DNA from: Ectocarpus siliculosus
Lineage: Eukaryota > Sar > Phaeophyceae > Ectocarpales > Ectocarpaceae
Assembly: GCA_000310025.1 (NCBI GenBank)
Contig: FN647938.1
Location: forward strand, 309,109 to 373,108
Length of the DNA: 64,000 nucleotides
Direction: 5' to 3'
Below the pieces are notes generated by a model. It saw only the letters and a list, made by a program, of their open reading frames with translations, did no database searches and was not told the DNA's origin. Position numbers and translations under genes: made by a program. Positions 11,189 to 21,157 of this stretch are shown here, piece after piece (position 1 is the stretch's first letter; each line of letters begins with the position of its first letter).

Positions 11189-14100
11189 ATGCCCCAAGAC
11201 CAAGCAGGTAGGAGAAACTACCCGACCAACGCACCCCCAACGACCCCAAGCCGAACATGACCGTACCTGCCAACCGGTCACCGAGAAAGTCTTCCCCGCA
11301 CTGGAGATGGTGATCGTCCTGTCCCACATGCCGGGAAGCGTGGCGAAGTGGACGTGCCGCAACGCCGGAAGGGGCTCCACAACCCCGACATCATCCACCT
11401 TCTTAGCGACCTCTGCCGGAGGGGCCTCACGGGCAGCGCTACTCCTGCCCTCGCTCTCCGGCGGAACAACGCCTCTAGGACTACTACCGTTGCTGCTGCT
11501 GCTGCTGCCCACGTTGTCTCCGGTCGTTGATTTGGACGCCTGTAGCGCTGCTGCTGCGTCCGCTGGGTCGATGCTAGTAGTGGTGGCGGTTCCATCTTCC
11601 CCTCCGGAACCAAGCCCCTCATACACCATGTACTTGTAAACTTCGTCGCTGATAACGAGTAGCTGAGAGGGGGACATAGAGAGAGGAGCCGGTGGGGTGT
11701 TGCATGCTACTGTGAGCGGTGGCGTTGTGTAGGAGAGGGGATGTGTTGACAAGCAAGAGCGATATTGTCTCTCCACCTCCTGGTCCCGTGCGTGATGAGC
11801 ACAGCAACCTCCGCTTGTTTTCGTCCTTGTAGGTCTCTCTCTCTCTTTTTCTCTCTCTGCGACAACCTGAGGGCATAAAGTGGTACAGGGCTACCAGACA
11901 GCCGAACAATTGGTTGTGTCCCACGCCATAGTGGAAAATACATGTAGACGGAATACTTTTGTCGTGGAGAATCAGATCCAACGCGTGCGCTGTACGGTGA
12001 CGTGGATGCACCTGGTTGTTCCGATGCCCTCTCTCTACAGTAAACATATCTAACCCTCCGCCCTCATCTCTCCGCATGTCTCTCTCTCTCCCTCTAACAT
12101 CCATCTCGTATCCCTGTCTCCGTCTCTCTCGCCCACTCTCTCGTTTCCCACTCACCCTGGGATTTTCCCGCACAACGTCGGCGATGGCCTCTAGCTCCTG
12201 CCGGGAAAACACCTTGCCCGTGGGGTTGTGGGGAGTGTTGACCACGATAGCTCGTGTTCTGGGAGAAATCGCCCTGATTCCCCCAAAAAAAGGCAAGAGG
12301 CACAGAGCAGGAGATAACAATGAGCAAAGGAGAGGTTATAGGCTAAATACAACAGAGCACGAAAAACCCAAGTGTGGCGAGACTCCTCCGGTGTATCGAC
12401 GGGTGTCAAGTACGCCAAAAACATAAAATCGTGCAGTACGAGAGCGGTTCGGGTTACACCCAACCCTTGCCTAACCGCAAACCAAGGCCAACAATCTGGC
12501 TGTCTTGCATGTCTGCATTTTCTGCCAATTGTGTCCTGAGTCACACTCCCCTCTTGGCTTGCTTTCATTTCCCCACAGCTAAAAATACTGGTAGGAACCG
12601 GATATTGGCCATGCACCACACATGATGAGAGATCACGCAAGAGTGGCAGCCGTTGAAAGCGGATAGCACGGCGGCAGAATGGAAGGCATACGTACGCATG
12701 GTTGGACCCTCCTCTCTCTCTCTATCTGATACGAAACCGCACCGGCTGCCCGTTTCGCCATAGTATCTCTTTCTCCCTCTCCCTCGCCTTCTTTCCAATC
12801 CAACCACCCTTCTGATATGCGAACACACGCGATCAAAGCCAGAAATCCTTCGGTGACCTGGTCCACACCACCCCGATCATGTCGCCTCCAGACCGCACAC
12901 ACTCAGATACGAAAGATTTATTCAAGGCTGCGGGTTGCCACCTTCGCAGGGCTTCCGCGTCCAGCCTCCACTCCCCGTCCACCACGCTCAGGGGCACCTG
13001 CTTCGCCACCCCCCCAGCCATCCGAATCTGTCCCAGGTAGAGATCGAAGAAGGGCTCTAGCAATACCACCTCGTCCCCGGGGGAAAGGATCGCCTGGAAA
13101 CTGACGTACAACGCTTGCGACGCCCCGATGGTGATGGCCACCTTGCAAGAAGAGATGATTGGGGGGGACGGCGGAGGAAGAGGGGGAAGGAGGGGTAGTC
13201 AATATAATTCGAGGCCGAGGTCCGGAGATGGACAAGACTCGCATCCTTACACAGACCGGGAAGTACGTCGAGCGGGGGGAGGGAGTAAGAGGAACATTCC
13301 TTACCGTGGCAAGGGGTCTTTCTGGTCGCGTAAAAGGATGGCGCTTGCCTCCACATAGCCTACCTGGCGACAGCTTTAGATCAACTACTCCCGACACAGC
13401 GACACGAAAACAAGAGCAGCCTTGGATCGAATCCTGTCCGTTTTCTGACGTGCCACCAGCAGTCACCCGCCCCTCTCATACGTATCTATGTAATGTACCA
13501 TATGCTCTTACCTGCGAGAAGGGATCAACCTCCCTGCCGAAATGCTTGCTATACCGCTTGGCAAGCAGCTGGACCAGTCGCGGGTGTCCTGCCGTTCGAG
13601 TGTACTGGTGAAACCCCTCTGAAAGGGCCTTCTGTGCAGCGGCCACCACAAAATCTGGAGGGTTCCAGTTTGGAAACCCCTAGAAGTCGTGTTTCGCAGA
13701 CACACAGGGCAAGGGACAAGACAAGGGCGTCGAGGTGTGAAAACGAGATGGGGCATCATGCATAAGGCCAGAAAGAGGGGCTGGCGACCGACTCCCTTTA
13801 TCTCAACAGCGGTAGTGGTGCGCAACCTCTGCTGTTCGGACAAAATCTGCCTTTAGCAGCCTAAACACTCGTCGCAACCCCCTCCCCCCCTCGAGGAGCG
13901 AGCGTTACATGTGGAGATTCCAGTCAAGGCCCAGCTGTGACGGGTGGGTCAGAGGAGATGGATAACCAGACCCAGGATGGTTAAAACGAAACGCACGTTC
14001 TCGATTCGATGCTCTCGTATTAATTCATACAAGGTCAATCAGCAATTTCCAACATCGGGCACGCGATATACCAATGAGGAGCAAAGAGTGAAGGAAAATG

Positions 14101-14735
14101 ATCACCATTATAAAATTCAAGTGGGGGAACATGCAACCAACCTGGCCTAGATTCACGGGAGCTCCTGTCTCGGCTGCCAAGCTGCTGAACTCGCTCCACA
14201 CCGTAGGGCCCGCGCTGGAAGACTTCATCTCCCTCAAAGCCGGGATCTCCAGCTCTTCCGGGTTGGCACCGTGCGGTGGCTCAACTGCGAAGTAGAAACA
14301 CGAGGTGCAGGAATGTCCGATTGAACACGGCGTTAAAGCGGTGGGGGTTGGGGGCTCCCAGGGTTACGCCGCGATACAATCTCTCCGCAAATAGCCCTAA
14401 CGTTGTTACGTCTTCTTTGCCATGCGCGAGTGCATCGCCCAGGAAAGGTCGGCCGCTGAGAGAATATGGGAGGAGGGGGCAGAGGAGACGTGCACCCCTG
14501 ACGCCTTCCTGAATAACGTGAATCACGTGTGTATCTATATTGTTACGAAATTACTTTTGTACCTGTTTGCTGGTTGCTACTCACCTTCAGCCGGGCAGCC
14601 CCCTTCGAAGCAGACGTCGTCACCTGCGGGGGATGGAACAGCGGCAGAGACGCTCTCTGCCAGGCCTTCCACAGCAGCAGCACCGCCGCCGTTCAGGCCG
14701 CCGTTCGCGCCGTTGTTGCTTGCCTGTTGTTTCAT
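9878..14735 (-). CDS. PLP-dependent class I/II aminotransferase, kynurenine/cysteine-conjugate type
   Basis: Eight exons keep phase and give 583 residues: 14585-14735, 14142-14284, 13512-13679, 12942-13141, 12156-12273, 11267-11662, 10525-10803 and 9878-10174. The family (KAT/CCBL, fold type I) transaminates kynurenine, glutamine or related amino acids with 2-oxo acids, and some members cleave cysteine S-conjugates. Seen in order: WSEFSSLAAETGAPVNLGQ, FPNWNPPDFV, QYTRTAGHPRLVQLL, GASQALYVSFQ, NTPHNPTGK, SDEVYKYMVY, the PLP-lysine motif SSAGKTFSVTGWQVGWVLGP, and the carboxylate-binding Arg region VRFCFCK. The family is usually 420-450 residues; here about 80 Ser/Gly/Ala-rich residues are inserted between MVYEG and HVHFATLPGMW. 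An alternative ATG at 14822 would add 29 residues with a short hydrophobic run, so organelle targeting is possible. Intron 6 holds a long CT repeat. Intron 2 uses a weak donor (GTTGGT). Family call is firm; substrate is not. Confidence 0.93.
11119..11185. repeat. (CT)n microsatellite in an aminotransferase intron
   Basis: An almost pure CT dinucleotide run of about 33 units lies in the intron between exons 6 and 7 of the aminotransferase gene. It opens spurious Ser/Leu and Arg/Glu frames on both strands, which should not be annotated as genes. Confidence 0.95.
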
Positions 14736-14842
14736 CGCACCCGGTCCGGCCAGGAAAATGCCCAGGAGATGGATGGGATGGTAGGAAAGGGTGCACACAT
14801 AGGACAGATCAGATTCTTGCATCTTTCATACGGTATGTCTTT

Positions 14843-14990
14843 TGTGATCGGAAGGACATAGGTGATCTGAGCATGTTGCTCCCTGGTGATCTGTAAGGCA
14901 CAGGTGATCGGAACATGTTTGCTCCTGGTGATCTGCGAGGCACAGGTGATCTGAGTGTCGCTCCATGGTGATGTGTAGGACATAGGTAAG
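14843..14990. promoter_or_regulatory. tandem GGTGATC-box array upstream of the aminotransferase
   Basis: About 3.3 imperfect units of roughly 40-43 bp carry a repeated core, GGTGATC or a one-base variant, near 14844, 14861, 14885, 14903, 14925, 14945 and 14966. Each unit also has AGGCACA or AGGACATA before a core. The array ends about 110 bp upstream of the proposed ATG (14735), or about 20 bp upstream of the alternative ATG at 14822. That is where promoter elements or 5' UTR would lie. The repeat is seen directly; a regulatory role is inference from position. Confidence 0.45.
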
Positions 14991-16854
14991 CTAGCTCATG
15001 AACTGTCCTGTGTGTGAAAGGGTGGTGCATGCAAAGGCGGAGAAAATAGTGGGGTTCATTGGGAGGGTATGCTACTGAAGTACTAACGATAACCTGATGC
15101 CAATCGTGAAAAACAACGTCGGGCTAATTCTCGTTGCTGGCCAAAAAGAGTCGGCCTACGTAACCGTCTGCATTCTGTGAATGCGTCAAGGTTTTTTTCC
15201 AATACGGCCGCAAGCTGGCCCCAAAGTCGCCGACACAGTTGTAGTTTCGCAAAAAAATGCATCCAGTCACCAAAGAAATAACGCATGTGTTGAGTCTAGT
15301 CTCGACAGCAGTTGTGAGTGTTGAAGGAAATCTGTTGACTCTGGATGTTACATGTAGTAGTCTGTTTAAGCCCACATGCACACTGAGAGATTAGCGAAGC
15401 CAACAGAAACAAAAAACACCTGTATCTCAAAGGTAGATGCCATATTCTTTTCTCAACACCTGTTGCAGGTCTCTCCGCTACATGCCATGTGCTATTAAAT
15501 TCTGCTTTTTTACATTGTGGTATGCAAATTAGAAAAGGAGCAATTCGCACATCGCACTGTCTTTTGGCTACTCAGTACTCGCTACTTGCTGTCTGTTTTT
15601 TTAGCCAATGTTCTTGAAAACTGCGCTCTTTTCTTCAACAAGCAAAACATGCACAAAATATCATGTCCATCGAGAGAATGTTTGGCTTGGCCCAAGGAAC
15701 TGCTGATGCCATCGTTGAGATATGTATGCACACGCATACGCAAGTGATTGGTAAACGTATCAGTTGTAGGAGTTTTTCAAGCGCTTGGAATTCCGGCTCC
15801 CAGGCTCCCGGCTGATGGTGTGTGTTGGTCTGTGAACTGGTTGGTTCGACTGCGGTGCCCAGAAAGCAAGCGGCGTAATTGCCAAAATTACTCGAAAATA
15901 GACAAGACGTCAAGGTAGGCGTCAAGTTAAGCGGAGACATCTGATTCTCGAACGCCAAGTTAAACCTGTCCCAGTGGTTTTTTTTTCTGACGGAAGTCCT
16001 GTTAGTCTTGGATGATGGTCGTCGACCGACGGCTAAGACGTCTGTGTAGGTGTGTTGTAGTTGTACTCACGGTTAAGGCAGCAGCAGCAGCAGGTACTTG
16101 GCAGCGCCAGTTAGAAGTACACAGCAGCAGTAGAGTAGGGTATTCGTGTGTCTGGTATCTGGCACAACGTGTTTTTGTGCGCATCTTCCAGAAATTATGC
16201 GTACGACCACCACAAAAAGACTACACCCGAAGCATACAACGTTACCCGACATGACCACAGCGGACTGATTAGGTTTTGGAAGTTTCTACAACACGACATA
16301 GCGCCCCAATCGAATTGACAACTGCTGTACAGGTCTACAGCGATACGTCGTTACAACAGCAGTATACATACTGCATTGTGTTTCTGTTCGCGTGGTGGGT
16401 TGCTGTGTCCGGTGAGGTAGGTGTGTATTGAAAGGACAACACAGCCCAAACAAGAGAAATGACGGACAAGTGCTGCGAGGAATAAGCAACAAAGAACGAC
16501 CAACGCACACAGAGAAGTAGGTATGGACCAAGCGCGCTGGCTCTTCCCTCCACGCACTTGGCCCGCCACGCTCACAATTCAAACGTCGCGTCATGTCATA
16601 TACGATACCAGCAGCCTTTCACCAACAAGGCAACGCTGGCAGCAGCAGAAGCATCACTAGCGACGTTCCCGTCGCCATGATATATCACAGGCGACCTAAC
16701 TGCAGAGGAAGGTGGTTTACTTTCTAGCGTAGCGGTGCGCGCTGCTTCGCTGCTGCTGCATCAGCCTCCTCCGTATCCGGTGGCGCAGGTTGACTATTTT
16801 TTCGCTGGGTGAACTATTGTATGCTCCTGGAGGACGCCTGTACTTGTGGCTGCT
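14991..16854. other. no supported gene
   Basis: Short open frames only, with a CAG-rich patch near 16080-16130. I found no domain, no consistent splice chain and no RNA gene. It probably contains the promoter region of the aminotransferase and untranscribed spacer. Confidence 0.45.
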
Positions 16855-17162
16855 CTAGAAAGAGGCTGCTGGCGTTCTCGGGAACATGTGCGACAGCTGC
16901 AAGATACTCCAAAGAAGACAAGCTTTACCAACGCGATGCACTCGCTTCTTCGTACCTGAGCTGGCAGAGATGTGCCCTGACGAGATCGTGACATGCGACC
17001 ACGACATGTCCAGCGCGACTTTCTCTCGCCGCCAGCGGTAGCAGCATCCGCAGCACCAGCACGAGATCCCCGACCACTCCAAAGTGATCCAGCGGGTGAC
17101 CAAGCAAAGGTTGCTGTTGTTGACAGCAGTGCAGACAACGCCACCCCAGTGTATCTCCCCAT
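16855..17162 (-). CDS. possible small plastid-targeted preprotein
   Basis: An ATG at 17162 opens MGRYTGVALSALLSTTATFA, a short n-region, a hydrophobic core and then TATFAWSP. This resembles the heterokont bipartite plastid signal, where a signal peptide ends at an ASAFAP-like motif with Phe at +1. The following stretch is rich in Ser, Gly, Arg and Ala, as transit peptides are. A donor CAG|GTACGA closes the exon at 16956; an acceptor TATCTTGCAG would give a second exon 16855-16896 and an 82-residue product after a 59-base intron. No mature domain is recognised, so this may be the first exon of a larger gene, or chance. Confidence 0.28.
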
Positions 17163-18588
17163 CGTGCACTGCTGCAACAGGCGCTGTTGCTGCTCCTCTG
17201 TGTGTGCGGGCACTTTTCGAGGGAAACGACCTGATCGGCGTGGCCCCACACGTACCCGGTAGGACCATTGTATGATTCTACGGAGCCGCGGCGGTGCTCC
17301 TGCTGGCGCTGTGCTCCTCATTCTCGCTGACTGCTCAAGCTCTGCAAGGGTGAGTTCTAGCCCGCGACCCTCCTCACGAGGGCGTGCGTGGCGCGGCCGG
17401 TGTTGCCGCCTGCAGAGGCAGTCATTTGTAGATGTATCTATGTATTTCTTGCTGTTCCGGACTCTCGATTTTTGTTGCTCCATCCCTCTGCCTGACACAC
17501 ACCACAAAAATATCTCCTGCTCGATTGCGGCTGGCGTCAGCTGCTGAGGCATCTAGCTGCATGCATATACGATCTACTGCAATATCTAGTTGGGGTGGAT
17601 GTCCATTTGCTTCTTCTTGCCTGTGTTTTGTTTGTCTGGGGTGTGGTGGTGTCAGTGTTGGCGTTCGTGTTCGGAGGGGCAACCTACACCAATAGTCCAG
17701 GCACAGCAGCCACCGAAAACTCAACCACCAGACATCCACACGAAGCAGGTTTCACGTCGTCTCCCCAACTTGCAGTCCATGAGCCTTCCCCCAGCCAAGA
17801 GGTTACTCTTGATTTGAATGATAGAAGTACACCAGTGCGAAGAGGTTTACCTTGGTGCGATGGTAACACGCTCTCCGTTTTTCGCTTTCTCTCTATAGGG
17901 GAAACGAAGAGGGCCCTCGCTAGATCCACCCGAAATGTCAGAAACACAATCATGACGATGTATACCACCCCCCCCCCCTCCCCAAGAGCTAGATTTGAAT
18001 TTGCCAGCCACAACACGGCCGCACAATGAAGAGGCATGTTGCTTTCGTAGCCTCACGGTGCCTTGGAAAATCGTGCAGCAGTATGGTAGGGAGATCGAGC
18101 ATGACCCGAACCTGAGAAGAATGGCGCCAGCTCGCTTGAATGCAACTTTGAAGACCTGTCGCAGTTTTGTTTACCCAGAGAACCGCAGTAGTACATACTG
18201 CGAGTTTGTGTAATGTGTCGACCGGATTGGGGCTCACAAAGCGCTCCCAAGTGCCATTAGTGGCCCGCCCTTGATGTCCACCAAAGTGGGTTGTTCTTGT
18301 CCAAAATTCCCCCTTGCCTCAGGTTCTGTCAAAGCACTACCTTAGTAGTGCTGCCCGTCCGAACCTGTGGATGAATCACACACAACTAGGACCGAGGCCT
18401 CCCTTCGCTCTCGTTTGCTGTCGCATCGAAAGAAACGTAATATTGTATCCGCAATATGTTGATCGCTTTTGAGTACAGCCCTTCCTGTTTCCGCCCCAGG
18501 ACTCAACGCACCCCCGACCCTCTCATCTCACCCCTTGCCTGTCGCGTGTATTTCATCCCCAGGCTTTTTGAGCATCCGGGAAGCAAAT
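17163..18588. other. no supported gene; 5' region of the Ubl-eL41 gene at its right end
   Basis: A plus-strand frame near 17595-17700 encodes a hydrophobic run (LLLLACVLFVWGVVVSVLAF) but begins with GTG and has no partner exon, so it is not called. Near 18540-18562 the sequence is pyrimidine-rich and ends CATCCCCAG, a good acceptor 26 bases before the Ubl-eL41 ATG, suggesting a 5' UTR intron for that gene. Confidence 0.45.
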
Positions 18589-18891
18589 ATGCAGATCTTC
18601 GTCAAGACCCTCGGCGGGGCCAGCCTCCCCCTGGAGGTGTCCCCCGCCACCTCCATCACGGCCGTCAAGGCCGCGGTGGAGGCGCAGGAGTTCCTCCCCG
18701 CCGCCCTCATGCGCCTCAACCACGGCAACGCCCAGCTCAGCTCGGGCTGCCTGGCTGACGCCGGCATCGAGGAGGCCGACACCCTGACCCTTCTCCTGGA
18801 CGTCAGGGGCGGCATGCGCGCTAAGTGGCGCAAGAAGCGCATGCGCCGCCTCAGGCGCAAGCGCCGCAAGATGCGCCAGCGCGCGCGTTAA
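18589..18891 (+). CDS. ubiquitin-like domain fused to ribosomal protein eL41
   Basis: A 100-residue open frame starts MQIFVKTL and has two parts. Residues 1-75 are a ubiquitin-like domain ending LDVRGG. Residues 76-100 begin MRAKWRKKRMRRL and end KMRQRAR, matching the 25-residue ribosomal protein eL41 (RPL41) almost exactly. The Gly-Gly is placed where a deubiquitinase would cut to free eL41, as in ubiquitin-eL40, ubiquitin-eS31 and FUBI-eS30. Against ubiquitin, Leu8, Lys6 and Lys27 are kept. Ile44 is Asn, Lys48 is Ala, Lys63 is not Lys, and Arg72 is Asp, so chain formation and normal E1 activation look unlikely; a FUBI-like chaperone role is inferred. Codons are strongly C-ending (GCC, CTC, AAG), unlike neighbours, consistent with a highly expressed gene. 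A likely acceptor (CATCCCCAG) 26 bases upstream of the ATG suggests a 5' UTR intron. Ordinary eL41 is a free 25-residue protein; I do not recall this fusion being described. Confidence 0.9.
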   Translation: MQIFVKTLGGASLPLEVSPATSITAVKAAVEAQEFLPAALMRLNHGNAQLSSGCLADAGIEEADTLTLLLDVRGGMRAKWRKKRMRRLRRKRRKMRQRAR

Positions 18892-21157
18892 GCGCCACAC
18901 GTGTAGGAGCACATGCGGTGGTGGAGAGGAGATGGGCTAATGCTGTCGTCGTTCTTAGGAAATGGAGGAGGCGTTCGCTTTGTTTTCCTTCCCCACCGCG
19001 TCTGTTGTGTGCGTGCGTGCGCGGGGGAGCCTGGGCTTGTTGACATGTTTCAACGTGTGGTTTGGCCGGCATAGCGTAGTTGGGCGACTTGGTTGAGCCG
19101 TGTGCTTTTGTTTCGTCTGCTGTCCCCCTTCAGGACGCAGTGGGTTGATGAAATGATCAATCACGGTGTCGAGAGAGGCTGATTGTGTTGTGTCCGAAAT
19201 GCCGCCGATGTTGATGTGTCTGCTCGCGGGCATCTCTTGGTTGCGTTTTCCGGCCGTGTTCGGAGGCGTGTCCTTATCTGAGTTGTAAGGGGAGGCGATC
19301 TGCGGACGTTTCACACCGAGTTTCGCACGGTGGTTTTTTGCTTGCGTTGGTGTCGTCGCGAGACTTCACTGCTGTCTAGAAGAAAATATCGTCGCGAACT
19401 ATCTCCTTGCGTTTCTTGTTTTCGTCCAATCGTATCGCGTCCTCGCACGACGGTGCGTGTGTTGGTACGATGGCCCTCACGGTGCTGCTTGATGCGGGCG
19501 CCTTTTCCCCGCTTGCTGCCATGCATTCGCCAGATGAACCATGTATGAGGGTACCGTGTGCTGCCACAGCTGAAATGCATGCTGTGCACCGCATAACAAG
19601 TTGCGAAACATCGTGTTGCGTGATGTTCAGGGTTAACATCCTCCCGACGAGTCTGTACTGCAAATTTGCATACAGCAGTAGCGCTCGTGTGGCAAACAAG
19701 AGTGAAAACTATCAAAGGTTGTCAGCTGCGCACAATCGCTGTTACACAAACTCCGGTAGGCTCATGCCGACCACTACCTGCGGGTCGATATATTGTTTTT
19801 TTATCGCTTTAATTTACACAGACAGCATTTCTATCGGGTAGGACAAGGGTCTTCGCGAAAAAAAACCCGGACACACAGGCCCCACCCCCCTCCCCCGGAG
19901 GGAGCAGAAATTCGAAAATTTGCCACTCGAATCGTCGAAAACTTACTACAAGGAGGTTAGATGGAAGGCAAACATGCCTCGCTCTCGTCACCCCTCCCGC
20001 ATCTGCTCGTCAGAAGCCGGCCAACGCTCACCTAGCCGTGCTACAGGAACGCACGTACGGTAACGCCCCATATCTACGAAAAACGTACAGTACATCGACC
20101 TAAGCTCGACATGAGCGAAGCAGCTCATAGCTACCCACCATCCAACACAACCACCTGCCTTGCAAACTACTTGCCCTTTGTCGCTTCTAGCACTGCACAA
20201 CAGGAAAATTGTGTAGCAAATCTACTTGCAGCCTTATTAGTCTTGTAGGGTTACGTTTGACTTGATCAATCTACCCCGCTTACTCATGCGGACCCCTGCT
20301 TGCGAGTTCTTGCCTGGTGTCTCGCTACGTTCTCTGCGAGAGAGAGCTTATGGGTTATGGTTAGGGTTTGGGCTAGATAGCTGGACGCCAAAGCGCCGAC
20401 GCCTCAGCGAAAAAACCCGGGGATTTACATGGGTATATATCCCCGCCCCCCCCCCCCCCGGACCCGATTTTCGATTAGTAGGCATACGTGTCTTGATTTT
20501 TTTTTCGTGCATACCCTTGGGTAGAGGCATCCGTGGTCACTCCCCTATCCACCTCTCCTGCGGTGCCTTTTTTGTGTGTGTGTTCACTTCAAATCAGCGC
20601 TCACAGCACGTGCGCCGTTTACTCCACAACTCGTGGTCACGCAGAAGGGTTCCTCTCACTGAGGCACCTACACATCCCTCCTGCGGTACTTCGCCTTCGA
20701 TTTTCAATGCGAGAAGAGTGCTGTCCACCCAGGCCAGGAACGGAAGCGAGAGAAAACTCACACTGCAAGCTCGCTTACGCCGAATTCGAACCACCCTGGC
20801 CACTAGAAGATTTCCGAGGATACCAACTAAATAGTCTACCGGGGTGCCGTGCTTGCCTTCTATTTTTAACGCGAAAAGAGTGAAAAACAGAGAAGAAGCG
20901 GCTTGGACGTCTCACCCCTTCCCGGGAAGATTGATTGGTTGAGTGCTCTTTCGACGACCTTCACAAACACCCGTGTCTACACGGCAGCATACGCAGTTTT
21001 GCCGAAGAAGGCGGCCGGTCTGTCTCTACACGATCAGGAGACCTTCGATCAAAACCGTGTGTCGTTCTCTCGAGGGTTTCCCGATAGCACGAAAGGCAAC
21101 GTTTTTGCCTTGCTCTCCTCTCGTGTCAATCCACATCAATCATCGTTTCGCTTTGAT
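18892..21157. other. no supported gene
   Basis: The first several hundred bases are T/G-rich and probably the 3' UTR of the Ubl-eL41 gene. Beyond that, overlapping frames up to 190 codons occur without domains. A poly-C run lies near 20446-20459 and a single degenerate telomere-like stretch (GGTTAGGGTTTGGG) near 20357. The PRPF6-like relic begins at the right edge. Confidence 0.45.

Noticed and set aside
10992-11639. Plus-strand frame of 215 codons with a Ser/Leu run
   Set aside because: It is opened by the (CT)n microsatellite and is antisense to aminotransferase exon 6.
16794-17552. Minus-strand frame of 252 codons
   Set aside because: No domain, Arg/Ser-rich; only the ATG-led leader at 17162 looked worth keeping as a weak candidate.
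17595-18029. Hydrophobic plus-strand leader (LLLLACVLFVWGVVVSVLAF)
   Set aside because: Starts with GTG, no partner exon or conserved sequence; T/G-rich stretches often give such runs.
20345-20375. Short telomere-like GGTTAGGGTTTGGG
   Set aside because: A single degenerate unit; too short to call an interstitial telomere.
20262-20834. Plus-strand frame of 190 codons
   Set aside because: Passes through a poly-C tract, has no domain and no codon bias like the real genes.
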